The notes beneath the pieces were generated by a model, which saw nothing but the letters and a program-made list of their open reading frames with translations, was not told the DNA's origin and made no database searches. The position numbers and the translations under genes are program-made. This document shows, in pieces, positions 37,538-45,216 of a stretch of DNA of 64,000 bases (position 1 is its first letter; each line of letters opens with the position of its first letter). The DNA is from Flavobacterium sp. GT3R68 (GTDB lineage: Bacteria; Bacteroidota; Bacteroidia; Flavobacteriales; Flavobacteriaceae): the NCBI RefSeq assembly GCF_007109225.1, contig NZ_VJZK01000001.1, positions 186,001 through 250,000 of the forward strand, read 5' to 3'.

Positions 37538-37579
37538 TAGCTAAAGTTCTTTTTATATATTTGACATTAGTTTACCTGC
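37538..37579 (+). promoter_or_regulatory. Promoter of the zinc-ribbon/HEPN gene
   Basis: GTTTA (37535-37539) lies 17 nt before TATATTTG (37556-37563). ACCTGC follows at 37574-37579, the same hexamer that follows the nuclease-gene -7 element at similar distance. Confidence 0.45.
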
Positions 37580-37616
37580 CTAAAATAAAACGGAAGGTTG
37601 TAGTAATATTTAAAAA

Positions 37617-38501
37617 ATGGGATACCGAGAATTTTTTCCTTTTGGCGCTAAATCCATCGAGATAGTTTTCAAATGTAATGGTTGCGGACATGAAATCACA
37701 AGCGAAGAATTATTTCTTCCAAAACTAAATTATCTCGTAGATGATGCAAACAATCAAAGCAATGAATATGCTTATTGTTCTCATTGCGAAAAAGAGTTTG
37801 ACATTTCTGTTAACGTTGCGTTTTCAGATTCATATGTTGAAATATCTGATGTTCCTAGTCTAGATATTTTAGATATTATAGAGAATTCTGATAATGATGA
37901 CTACTATAATGAGCAAATTGATTCAATATTAAGTGGCTCTGATTATTATGATATCTTCCTCGTGGAGATGGAAAATCTAAAATCTCTCAATGATGTTGAT
38001 TTAAAAAGTAAAGAACTTCAAAACACACTTTTACGTCAAATATATTCCAGTGTTATAAGTTGTTTGGAAGATTATTTGTCTTCAACATTAATTAACGAAG
38101 TATTGAACAAAGAAGAAAACTTTAAAAACTTTGTTAAGACAAATCCAAAAATAAAAGAAAGGAAATTTAGTCTTAATGATATTTATCAAGAATTAGATAA
38201 AATAAATGATATTGTTAAAAAAGAATTGGTTGATGTAATATACCATGATTTGCCTAAAGTTCGAAACATGTATCAAGACAGTCTAAAAATACAATTTCCT
38301 GAAATAGCAGATTTGATGTCAATTATAAAAACTCGACATGATATGGTCCATAGAAATGGCAAAGATAAAGAGGGCAACGTCATAAGAATAACTGAAAGTA
38401 CAATTGATGACATAATTGAAATAGTAGAGGAGTTCGCAATGGACATAGAATCTAAAGTTAGACATACTGGGGTTTTGGGAAAGATTCCTCCCATCTCGTG
38501 A
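37617..38501 (+). CDS. Putative zinc-ribbon / HEPN-like protein
   Basis: This 294-residue protein has three parts. A zinc ribbon carries C20-x2-C23 (KCNGCGHE) and C54-x2-C57 (YCSHCEKEF). An acidic middle follows (residues 70-135, Asp/Glu/Tyr-rich). The C-terminal alpha-helical domain (about 145-285) contains R240-H-D-M-V-H245, an Rx4H motif of the kind that forms the active site in many HEPN RNases and toxins. The HRNGKDKEGN after it also fits HEPN-type proteins. The family is not certain. Its position next to a putative nuclease in an accessory patch suggests a defence or toxin-like role, which is inference. Confidence 0.65.
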   Translation: MGYREFFPFGAKSIEIVFKCNGCGHEITSEELFLPKLNYLVDDANNQSNEYAYCSHCEKEFDISVNVAFSDSYVEISDVPSLDILDIIENSDNDDYYNEQIDSILSGSDYYDIFLVEMENLKSLNDVDLKSKELQNTLLRQIYSSVISCLEDYLSSTLINEVLNKEENFKNFVKTNPKIKERKFSLNDIYQELDKINDIVKKELVDVIYHDLPKVRNMYQDSLKIQFPEIADLMSIIKTRHDMVHRNGKDKEGNVIRITESTIDDIIEIVEEFAMDIESKVRHTGVLGKIPPIS

Positions 38502-38555
38502 AATTGACACTTTTTGAAATTAATAACATCGGGCTGTAGCGCTTTATTCAATAAG

Positions 38556-38579
38556 AAACCTCATTTAGAGGTTTTTTTT
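38556..38579 (+). terminator. Terminator after the zinc-ribbon/HEPN gene
   Basis: AAACCTC (38556-38562) pairs with GAGGTTT (38568-38574) around a 5-nt loop; Ts continue to 38579. Confidence 0.75.
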
Positions 38580-38646
38580 ATTTAATGTCCAAAACCATTT
38601 TTGAATATTCATAATAATTCCGCCCCTCATTCCGCCCCAGCAAATA

Positions 38647-38683
38647 AAAAAGCCTTACAAACGAAATGTTTATAAGGCTTTTT
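38647..38683 (-). terminator. Terminator of the tRNA
   Basis: AAAAAGCCTTA (38647-38657) pairs with TAAGGCTTTTT (38673-38683), with an inner AAA/TTT after one mismatch. On the minus strand it follows the tRNA 3' end directly. Confidence 0.82.
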
Positions 38684-38695
38684 AAATGTAAATCG

Positions 38696-38769
38696 TGGTC
38701 CCACCTGGGCTCGAACCAGGGACCACCTGATTATGAGTCAGGTGCTCTAACCAGCTGAGCTATAGGACC
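38696..38769 (-). tRNA. tRNA with CAT anticodon (elongator Met or TilS-type Ile2)
   Basis: The 74-nt sequence folds into a full cloverleaf: acceptor GGTCCTA/TGGGACC with a T-G at position 6, D-stem GCTC/GAGC, anticodon stem CCTGA/TCAGG with loop CTCATAA (anticodon CAT), five-base variable loop, and T-stem CCTGG/CCAGG with TTCGAGC. CCA is not encoded. C4-G69 and C5-G68 are like TilS-recognised tRNA-Ile2, but the Met alternative cannot be excluded from one gene. Confidence 0.93.
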
Positions 38770-38882
38770 GGTTAAGAGTTGCAATATTACTACTATTTTT
38801 GGTCGGCTCCAAATATTTTTTGCTTTTTAGCGGTTCTATTTTTGGAACAATTGATTTTTAAATCTTTAGGAACCAGTTTCTG

Positions 38883-39284
38883 CTACCGGATTTCCTGACA
38901 CAATTCGATCAGCACGCCATTGGTTCCTTTCGGGTGCAGGAAGGCCACGAGCTTATTGTCGGCCCCTTTTTTGGGCGTTTCGTTCAGTACCACAAACCCT
39001 TCTTTTTGCAAACGGGCGATTTCCGATACAATATCCTCCACATCAAAAGCGATATGATGGATGCCTTCCCCTTTTTTCTCGATGAACTTGGCAATGGGAC
39101 TTTCCGGATTGGTGGCTTCCAGCAGTTCTATTTTGTTGGGACCATTCAGAAAGAACGAAGTTTTGACGCCTTCGCTGGCCACTTCTTCGGATTTGTATGG
39201 CGGTGCGCCGAAGAGTTTTTCAAAAAGAAGATTGGATACTTCCAGATCTTTGACTGCTATTCCGATATGTTCTATTTTTCTCAT
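38883..39284 (-). CDS. mce: Methylmalonyl-CoA epimerase
   Basis: This 133-residue VOC-fold enzyme interconverts (2S)- and (2R)-methylmalonyl-CoA in propionate/succinate metabolism. It begins MRKIEHIGIAVKDLEVSN (metal His), has ELLEATNPESPIAKFIEKKGEGIHHIAFDV with the central His and Glu, and ends PKGTNGVLIELCQE with the last metal Glu. The length is typical. It lies between the tRNA and the dispersed element copy B. Confidence 0.94.
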   Translation of the reverse strand: MRKIEHIGIAVKDLEVSNLLFEKLFGAPPYKSEEVASEGVKTSFFLNGPNKIELLEATNPESPIAKFIEKKGEGIHHIAFDVEDIVSEIARLQKEGFVVLNETPKKGADNKLVAFLHPKGTNGVLIELCQEIR

Positions 39285-39336
39285 CTATATTACAAAGGGT
39301 TACCAAATTAAATAAAGAAGCCGAAAACTCATCTTT

Positions 39337-39396
39337 TAGCCCTGATGGCAGCGGCATCCCACGCTTTTTTACGTGGATACAGCGAACAGCAGGAAT
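39337..39396 (+). repeat. Dispersed structured element, copy B
   Basis: TAGCCCTGATGGCAGCGG to GAACAGCAGGAA. The closing pair is CCTG (39341-39344) with CAGG (39390-39393). The central hairpin is CCACG (39359-39363) with CGTGG (39372-39376) and a T-rich loop. It lies upstream of the rbfA promoter, between mce and rbfA. Confidence 0.72.
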
Positions 39397-39453
39397 ACGA
39401 TAAATAAAGACACTCAGGCCTTTCGCTCCTAATAATTATGCAAAGATAAAAAC

Positions 39454-39479
39454 TTTGAAACTTAAAAATCGTATTTTTG
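39454..39479 (+). promoter_or_regulatory. Promoter of rbfA, adjoining the start codon
   Basis: TTTG (39454-39457) is followed after 14 nt by TATTTTTG (39472-39479). The next bases are CACC and then ATG at 39484, only 4 nt on. The same TATTTTTGCACCATGG precedes glyS on the minus strand. Confidence 0.65.
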
Positions 39480-39483
39480 CACC

Positions 39484-39876
39484 ATGGAAACAAATAGACA
39501 GAAAAAAATAGGCGGGGTACTCCAACAGGATTTGGCGGATATCCTGCAGGGTGAAGTGAGAAAAAACGGGATTTCTAATTTAGTGATTTCGGTATCCAAG
39601 GTTAACGTAACGTCTGATTTATCAGTCGCTACGGTTCATTTAAGCATTTTTCCCCAGGATAAAGCAGCCGAAACATTGGCCGCTATAAAAAGCAATACCA
39701 AATTAATCAAGCACGATTTGTCGCAAAGAGTACGTTTGCAATTGCGTAAAGTGCCGAATTTAACTTTCTTTATCGATGACTCTTTGGACTATATCGAAAA
39801 AATAGATAATGCGCTTGCCGCCAAAGAAAACCCGATTGAAAACCGTGAACTTTTAGAAAAACGAAGAAAATCATAA
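39484..39876 (+). CDS. rbfA: 30S ribosome-binding factor A
   Basis: This 130-residue KH-fold protein matures the 16S rRNA 5' region and aids cold adaptation. The N-terminus METNRQKKIGGVLQQDLADILQGEV, the VSKVNVTSDLSVATVHLSIFP core, and RVRLQLRKVPNLTFFIDDSLDY near residue 82 are typical. The promoter abuts the start codon. One nucleotide separates its stop from the next gene. Confidence 0.95.
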   Translation: METNRQKKIGGVLQQDLADILQGEVRKNGISNLVISVSKVNVTSDLSVATVHLSIFPQDKAAETLAAIKSNTKLIKHDLSQRVRLQLRKVPNLTFFIDDSLDYIEKIDNALAAKENPIENRELLEKRRKS

Positions 39877-39877
39877 T

Positions 39878-41080
39878 TTGAATTTTTCGTTATACATAGC
39901 CAAACGCTACCTCAGAAGCGCCAGTAAAAACAATGCGATAAATATTATCAATATCATCGCATCGCTTGGAATTATTGTCGGGTCGATGGTTTTGTTTGTG
40001 GCTTTGTCGATTTTCAGCGGTTTGATTGATTTCAGTCTGTCCTTCAGCAATGATTTTGATCCCGATTTGAAAATCAGCTCCACTTTAGGTAAATCCTTTA
40101 CCGTTTCTCCCCGTCAACAGACCGACATTAAAAATATTGACGGCGTTGTGGCCTCAAGTAAAATTGTGGAAGAGCGCGTGCTTTTCATGTTCGCCGGAAA
40201 AGAACAGGTGACTTTCATCAAAGGCGTTGACAAACATTACCGGGAAGTGAATGATTTGAAAGAAGTCATATACCAGGGGCAATGGTTTGCTGACAGTACC
40301 GCTCAAGTGGTGGTCGGTTATGGCATTACCCAAAAATTATCGTTAGGCCTGATGGATTTCAATAATGCTTTTGAGGTTTTTGTACCCAAATCAGGAAGAG
40401 GAACGATTGACAGTCCTGAGCAGGCATTCACCAAATCAGAATTATATCCGGTGGGGATTTACGCCATCAGTGAGGAATTGGATTCAAAATATGTTTTCGC
40501 TGATCTGACGCTGACCCAGGAATTGGTGGGCTGGAAAGCGAACCAGGTTTCAGGAATCGAATTGAAGCTAAAACCTGGCGCTGATGAAGAAAAAATAAAG
40601 GAGCAGCTTCAGAAAATTTACAACAACAAAATTACCGTTAAAAACAGGAAGCAGCTGAACGATTCCCTTTATAAGATGCTGAACACGGAAAATACGATTC
40701 TGTATCTGATTTGTACGCTGGTTATTGTGCTTACCTTATTTACCCTTGCGGGAGCCATCATCATGATGATTATCGACAAGAAAAGCAATCTGAAAACGAT
40801 GTACAGTTTAGGGACAGAAGTTAAGGATTTACGAAAAATATTTTTGTTTCAGGGGACATTACTGAGCATTATCGGGGGACTTTTGGGATTGGTTCTGGGG
40901 ATTATCTTCGTAATAGTCCAGCAGCAATTCAGCCTCATTATGATTACGCCAAGCCTGGCGTATCCGGTGGTTTTCTCTGTTAAAAATGTATTGATTGTAT
41001 TGGCGACTATTGTTCCGTTGGGATTCATCGCTTCGCTGATTGCCAGCAGTCGCGTGACTAAAGGATTATTGGAATCGTAA
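39878..41080 (+). CDS. ABC transporter permease of the LolC/LolE (FtsX) type
   Basis: This 400-residue inner-membrane protein has one N-terminal helix (NIINIIASLGIIVGSMVLFVALSIF), a large periplasmic MacB_PCD-like domain (residues 50-260), and three C-terminal helices in an FtsX domain (TLVIVLTLFTLAGAIIMMII, FQGTLLSIIGGLLGLVLG, VLIVLATIVPLGFIASL). It resembles permeases that pull lipoproteins out of the inner membrane. No ATPase is adjacent. The start is TTG at 39878, immediately after the rbfA stop, so translation is probably coupled. Its 3' end lies 6 nt from the convergent regulator gene. Confidence 0.9.
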   Translation: MNFSLYIAKRYLRSASKNNAINIINIIASLGIIVGSMVLFVALSIFSGLIDFSLSFSNDFDPDLKISSTLGKSFTVSPRQQTDIKNIDGVVASSKIVEERVLFMFAGKEQVTFIKGVDKHYREVNDLKEVIYQGQWFADSTAQVVVGYGITQKLSLGLMDFNNAFEVFVPKSGRGTIDSPEQAFTKSELYPVGIYAISEELDSKYVFADLTLTQELVGWKANQVSGIELKLKPGADEEKIKEQLQKIYNNKITVKNRKQLNDSLYKMLNTENTILYLICTLVIVLTLFTLAGAIIMMIIDKKSNLKTMYSLGTEVKDLRKIFLFQGTLLSIIGGLLGLVLGIIFVIVQQQFSLIMITPSLAYPVVFSVKNVLIVLATIVPLGFIASLIASSRVTKGLLES

Positions 41081-41086
41081 GAAATT

Positions 41087-42109
41087 CTAGTTTTTATTTT
41101 TTTCCTTCAAATCCTCCATGAAAGTCGTTAACTCCCTGGTGAATACTTCTAAGTAATGGGCCGGTTCTTTCATATACTCGATTATTCTTTTTACATCTGC
41201 CTCTGAATTCGTTTTTGCGCTGATTAGATCCGTAAGTCCTACTATTTGTGTGATGGACTGCCGCACTTTATGAGAGGTCATAAAAAGCATTTCTTCGAGT
41301 CCTTTTATATTTTCCAATTTCTGCAAACCGGCATTTTTCAGGTCAGAGATTTCTATCCAGGCACCATGGATATGATTTTCTCCATTTTTATCTTTTACAA
41401 AGGTAAAATTATCCAGAAACCACTTCCAGGTTCCATCGGCACATTGCCACCGATACTCAATACTACCACTCAGACCTTGCTTTTCTTCCTTGTAATTTAA
41501 TAGTTTTTCGGCATCATCAGGATGTACATTTCCAGGCCAGATCTCCGGATTGTCTAGAAATTGTTTCGCTGTATAGCCCGTAATATTTTGTACATTATCG
41601 CTTATTGAAGTAATCGCATGGTCGCTATCGGCTTTGGCAATATAAAACACGACCGGCTGCGAATTCATCAACTGTTCCATAAAGACATTCTTCTGCTTGA
41701 TTTCCTCAAACGCCTTTTCTCTTTCGTGTTCCGCCTTTCGGGTTTTAAGGGCATGTATTATAGCCGAGGATAGCCGCATTAAATTACTTTTGAGAATGTA
41801 ATCATCTGCTCCTTCCTTAATCATTTTGACCGCAAATTCTTCTGATACGGCACCCGTTACCAAGATAAACGGGATGGAATAATTAAAGTCTTTATAAATC
41901 TTTAATGCCTCCTGGGAATTGAATTGGGGCAATGAATGATCGCACAGAATCACATCCGGATTAAAACTGGTGAGGGCTTCTTCAAAACCAACCCTGCAGT
42001 CCACTGTTTTTCCCGCAAAATTAATTCCGCCCTTCTTTAATTCCCACTGGATAAGGTCCACATCGGTTTGAGAGTCTTCAACAAATAATATTTTTAAATG
42101 CCTGTCCAT
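41087..42109 (-). CDS. REC-PAS-DHp protein without an ATPase domain
   Basis: This 340-residue regulator has a receiver domain (LKILFVEDSQTD to about residue 125, phospho-acceptor Asp in VILCDHSLPQ), a PAS/PAC domain (about 150-265, with YRWQCADGTWKWFLDNF), and a helical tail with MTSHKVRQSITQIVGLTD resembling the dimerisation/phospho-His region of histidine kinases. No N, G1 or G2 boxes of a HATPase follow. It may pass phosphate rather than autophosphorylate. The ATG at 42109 is chosen; a more upstream ATG at 42151 would overlap the preceding regulator gene by 31 nt. Confidence 0.85.
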   Translation of the reverse strand: MDRHLKILFVEDSQTDVDLIQWELKKGGINFAGKTVDCRVGFEEALTSFNPDVILCDHSLPQFNSQEALKIYKDFNYSIPFILVTGAVSEEFAVKMIKEGADDYILKSNLMRLSSAIIHALKTRKAEHEREKAFEEIKQKNVFMEQLMNSQPVVFYIAKADSDHAITSISDNVQNITGYTAKQFLDNPEIWPGNVHPDDAEKLLNYKEEKQGLSGSIEYRWQCADGTWKWFLDNFTFVKDKNGENHIHGAWIEISDLKNAGLQKLENIKGLEEMLFMTSHKVRQSITQIVGLTDLISAKTNSEADVKRIIEYMKEPAHYLEVFTRELTTFMEDLKEKNKN

Positions 42110-42120
42110 ACAGATTATAA

Positions 42121-42567
42121 TTATTGTGGCGCCTGATTCACTAGTAACCAATATAGTCCCAAATCGGACACTGCCTTGGCGAAATTTTCAAAACCTACCG
42201 GCTTCACTACATAACTGTTTACCCCTAATTTATAACTTTCCACGATATCCTGTTCTTCTCTGGAGGAAGTCATCATCACGACCGGAATACTTTTTGTCCG
42301 ATCATCCTCCCGGATGGTTCGCAGTACCTGAAATCCGTCTACCTTGGGCATTTTGATATCTAACAAAATAACGTTTGGCCGGTCCTCTACGTTTCTGTCC
42401 GCGTATGGCCCTTTCGCAAAAATAAAATCCAGGGCTTCCGCACCGTCCGAAAGATGTACCAGATTGTTGGCAAGATTACTTTTTTTCAGCGCCCTGATTA
42501 CGAGTCCTGCATCATCGGGATTGTCTTCTATCAACAGGATTTCGATATTGTGAATGGTGATTGACAT
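42121..42567 (-). CDS. Single-domain response regulator (Rcp1-like)
   Basis: This 148-residue stand-alone receiver domain has the acidic pair in [10 protein letters not shown], the phospho-acceptor D70 in [13 protein letters not shown], the Thr/Ser in [10 protein letters not shown], and the Lys in YVVKPVGFE. The extended beta-strand insert is typical of Rcp1-type regulators paired with phytochrome-like or PAS kinases. No output domain is present. It lies 24 nt downstream of the sensor kinase and 11 nt upstream of the REC-PAS protein, giving a compact phosphorelay module. Confidence 0.93.
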   Translation of the reverse strand: MSITIHNIEILLIEDNPDDAGLVIRALKKSNLANNLVHLSDGAEALDFIFAKGPYADRNVEDRPNVILLDIKMPKVDGFQVLRTIREDDRTKSIPVVMMTSSREEQDIVESYKLGVNSYVVKPVGFENFAKAVSDLGLYWLLVNQAPQ

Positions 42568-42591
42568 AGTTATATTTTTTACTTTTAGTAC

Positions 42592-44979
42592 TTAATTGTT
42601 CTGTAAGGAAAAATAAAAAGTGGCGCCTCGGTCCACCTCGCCTTCTCCCCAAATCTTCCCGCCGTGCCTGTTTATGATCCGTTGGGCAATAGCCAGGCCA
42701 ACGCCGGTTCCTTCAAATTCACTCATGCTGTGCAGGCGTTGAAAAATACCGAAAATCTTATCATAATAAAGCATGTCAAATCCCGCGCCATTGTCTTTTA
42801 CGTAATACACGATACTGCCGTTTTCTTTAAAGGAACCGATTTCGATTATCGATTTTTCCCTTTTGCTGGAGTATTTGATAGCATTGGACACGAGATTTAT
42901 AACGACCTGTTTCAACATACTGCTGTCACCCTGGGCGTGTAAGAGCGGTTTAACATCCAATTCGATTTCCTGTTTGGGCGATTGGCTGAGTACCTCCTCC
43001 GTTACGGATTGTACCAGCGCATCCATATCGACATCTACCTTGATAAAATTTTGTTTGCCCAGTCGGGAAAAAGCCAAAAGATCATCGATCAATTGCCCCA
43101 TTTTTTTGGCATTGTTCATAATGACATTCAGCGTATGCTGGCCGTCGGCGTCTATTTTATCGCCATAATCTTCCTTTAAAATCCGTGCATATCCATCGAC
43201 AGCACGCAAGGGCGCTCGTAAATCATGAGAAACCGAATACGAGAAAGATTCCAGTTCCTTGTTGACCGCCACCAATTCTGCGGTACGATCCGCCACTTTT
43301 TGCTCCAGATTCACATTCAGCTCATGGATTTCTTCCTCTGCTTTTTTCCGTTCGGTGATATCTGTAGAAATGGTAAGAATCCCTTCCGGAACCGGCTGTA
43401 TGTTTAACTCATACCAGCAACGGGAACCATCCGGATACACAAACTCATTTTCCATGTGATGGGTAGTCCTGTTAGCGAGACACTCATTGAAAACACGGAA
43501 TAATTGAGTGTTTTCAACTCCCGGATATTTTTCTGGCATCGTACTGCCGATCAAGTCTTCTTTTAAAAACCGTCCTTGATTTGCAGCGGCATTGTTGACA
43601 TACGTATACCTAAAATCAGCATCAATAATCTGCACCCCTTCCATCAGGTTGTCCAGCATGTTTTTGAAATATACCTCTTTACCAATTACTTCCCGGGTAC
43701 GCTCTTCGACCCTTTTTTCCAAATTCTCGTTGAGTTCCTTAATTTCGGCTTCCGCTTTTTTTCGGGCTGTTATATTGACCAATGCGGCAATAAGGCAGAT
43801 TTGGTTGTCAATTTCCATTTTTTCGATGGAATAGAAGATATCAATCTTTTTACCATCGGCTTTTCTGATTTGTAATTCAATATCTTTTCCGCTCCCACCC
43901 GTTTTTTTAACCTGTTCCATCATCTTATTCCGTTCGACCGCGCGGACGATATTGACGTCCACCGATTTTCTTCCAATAATATCTTCCTGCCTAAAACCTG
44001 TCATATCGCAAAAAGCATCATTTACATATAAAAATCGGCCATCCTCGAATTTGGTAATGGACATCGCAATCGGACTTTGATTGAACATTTTAGAGAACTT
44101 ATCATTTGATTTCTGAAGCAGGTCTTCCGCCCTCATTCTCGCCTTGAATGTCCGTACGATAATGAAAAACAAACCCACAAGAACAAGGATGATAATCACC
44201 TGAAAAAAGGTAATCATCCGATTGAAATTTTCAATTCCTGCCTGATTGTTCTCTTTCTGCATTTCATTCATGATGAAATTGGTATTGCTTTTATTGAACG
44301 CAAAAAACAAAATGAGCAAAATCAGAACGACTACACCAAAACCCCCACCTACTTTCTTTTCAAAAGAGAATTTCAAATACCGGAGTTCCGGAGAAAAAAA
44401 CGTGCCAATACATAAAGCGATGAAAGCAATTGCCGACAACATTGCCATTTTAGCTATCGAAGAAATGTCATTGAGATAATTGTTCCCAAAAACAAAACTC
44501 AACAGCGAAAGGAGTGAGAAAGACAAAATCAAGAACAAGACCAACTGCACGTAAGGATGTGATTTTTGGTTTCTGATAAATAGCATCGCCGCACCAAACA
44601 AAAAAAACGATAAGGATGTATTGGGACTCATTCTTCCGGGGGTTGAAGTAGCTACGGCATCTGTTCCTTCCTTCCACAACAATTCATCGATACCCAAATG
44701 CAGGCCGGTCAGGTATTGAAAAAAAGTCAGGAGTCCGACAACCGAAACGATGGCAAAACAAAATTTGGTTACCCCTATTGCCTTTTTGCGGATATGGAAT
44801 AATAAAGCGCTCCCCGACATTAAAAAACACAACGCCGAATTGAATTTCATCGAAACCATGTGCGGCAGCACACTTTTAAAAAGTGTAATGTCAAAAAACC
44901 ATCCTATCAGGCCAAGACAGCTGATTGCAATTGTGGAAATTGCTGCAGTTTCCGCTATGTATCTTTTAAATAAGGTCAT
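42592..44979 (-). CDS. Membrane PAS sensor histidine kinase
   Basis: This 795-residue kinase begins with a multi-helix membrane region (residues 10-275, about eight segments) that holds a PNTSLSFFLFG stretch like other membrane sensory domains. Two PAS/PAC domains follow (about 300-420 and 440-555), then HisKA with H585 in SYSVSHDLRAPLRA, and a HATPase domain with LVSNAIKYSS (N box), DNGAGFDM (G1) and GTGVGLAIAQ (G2). It autophosphorylates and feeds the receiver genes that follow. What it senses is unknown; no cofactor motif was recognised. Confidence 0.93.
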   Translation of the reverse strand: MTLFKRYIAETAAISTIAISCLGLIGWFFDITLFKSVLPHMVSMKFNSALCFLMSGSALLFHIRKKAIGVTKFCFAIVSVVGLLTFFQYLTGLHLGIDELLWKEGTDAVATSTPGRMSPNTSLSFFLFGAAMLFIRNQKSHPYVQLVLFLILSFSLLSLLSFVFGNNYLNDISSIAKMAMLSAIAFIALCIGTFFSPELRYLKFSFEKKVGGGFGVVVLILLILFFAFNKSNTNFIMNEMQKENNQAGIENFNRMITFFQVIIILVLVGLFFIIVRTFKARMRAEDLLQKSNDKFSKMFNQSPIAMSITKFEDGRFLYVNDAFCDMTGFRQEDIIGRKSVDVNIVRAVERNKMMEQVKKTGGSGKDIELQIRKADGKKIDIFYSIEKMEIDNQICLIAALVNITARKKAEAEIKELNENLEKRVEERTREVIGKEVYFKNMLDNLMEGVQIIDADFRYTYVNNAAANQGRFLKEDLIGSTMPEKYPGVENTQLFRVFNECLANRTTHHMENEFVYPDGSRCWYELNIQPVPEGILTISTDITERKKAEEEIHELNVNLEQKVADRTAELVAVNKELESFSYSVSHDLRAPLRAVDGYARILKEDYGDKIDADGQHTLNVIMNNAKKMGQLIDDLLAFSRLGKQNFIKVDVDMDALVQSVTEEVLSQSPKQEIELDVKPLLHAQGDSSMLKQVVINLVSNAIKYSSKREKSIIEIGSFKENGSIVYYVKDNGAGFDMLYYDKIFGIFQRLHSMSEFEGTGVGLAIAQRIINRHGGKIWGEGEVDRGATFYFSLQNN

Positions 44980-45167
44980 TAGGACTGGCTTAAATTACAC
45001 ACTGCAATTAAATCGGGGACTTTTTAATATCTGAATTAATCCAACTTCGCGAACGTTTTGTTCTGGTGTCTGACTATATGTGGGACTATTTGGGTCAAAG
45101 TACTAAAATAGTGAATATTTTCCTTCAATTAACGAAATGCTGAAAATTATTAAAAAAATATCGGCGC

Positions 45168-45196
45168 AAAAAAATGGCCGCTAAGTTAGCAGCCAT
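45168..45196 (-). terminator. Terminator of dusB
   Basis: ATGGCCGCTA (45174-45183) pairs with TAGCAGCCAT (45187-45196, one mismatch) around a 3-nt loop. On the minus strand seven Ts follow. Confidence 0.78.
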
Positions 45197-45216
45197 ATTA
45201 TATAATCCTTTAAGTT

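Larger units (their letters stand above)
36190..38580. other. AT-rich accessory patch (two-gene cassette) next to a tRNA
   Basis: Between two terminators and beside the tRNA at 38696, codon use turns strongly A/T-rich (runs of AAA, TTT and AAT codons) compared with core genes on both sides. It holds only the nuclease-like gene and the zinc-ribbon/HEPN gene. No integrase, direct repeat or fragment of the tRNA 3' end was found at the left edge, so the integration mechanism is unresolved. Confidence 0.55.

Noticed and set aside
36190..38769. tRNA-anchored integrative element with att sites
   Set aside because: No copy of the tRNA 3' end was found at the left edge and there is no integrase; only composition supports an island.
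41081..41100. Terminator between the LolC/E-type gene and the REC-PAS gene
   Set aside because: Only a 4-bp stem with T-rich tail is present, too weak to call.
42863..43168. 101-codon plus-strand ORF within the histidine kinase gene
   Set aside because: It is antisense to the HisKA/HATPase coding region, with no independent signals.
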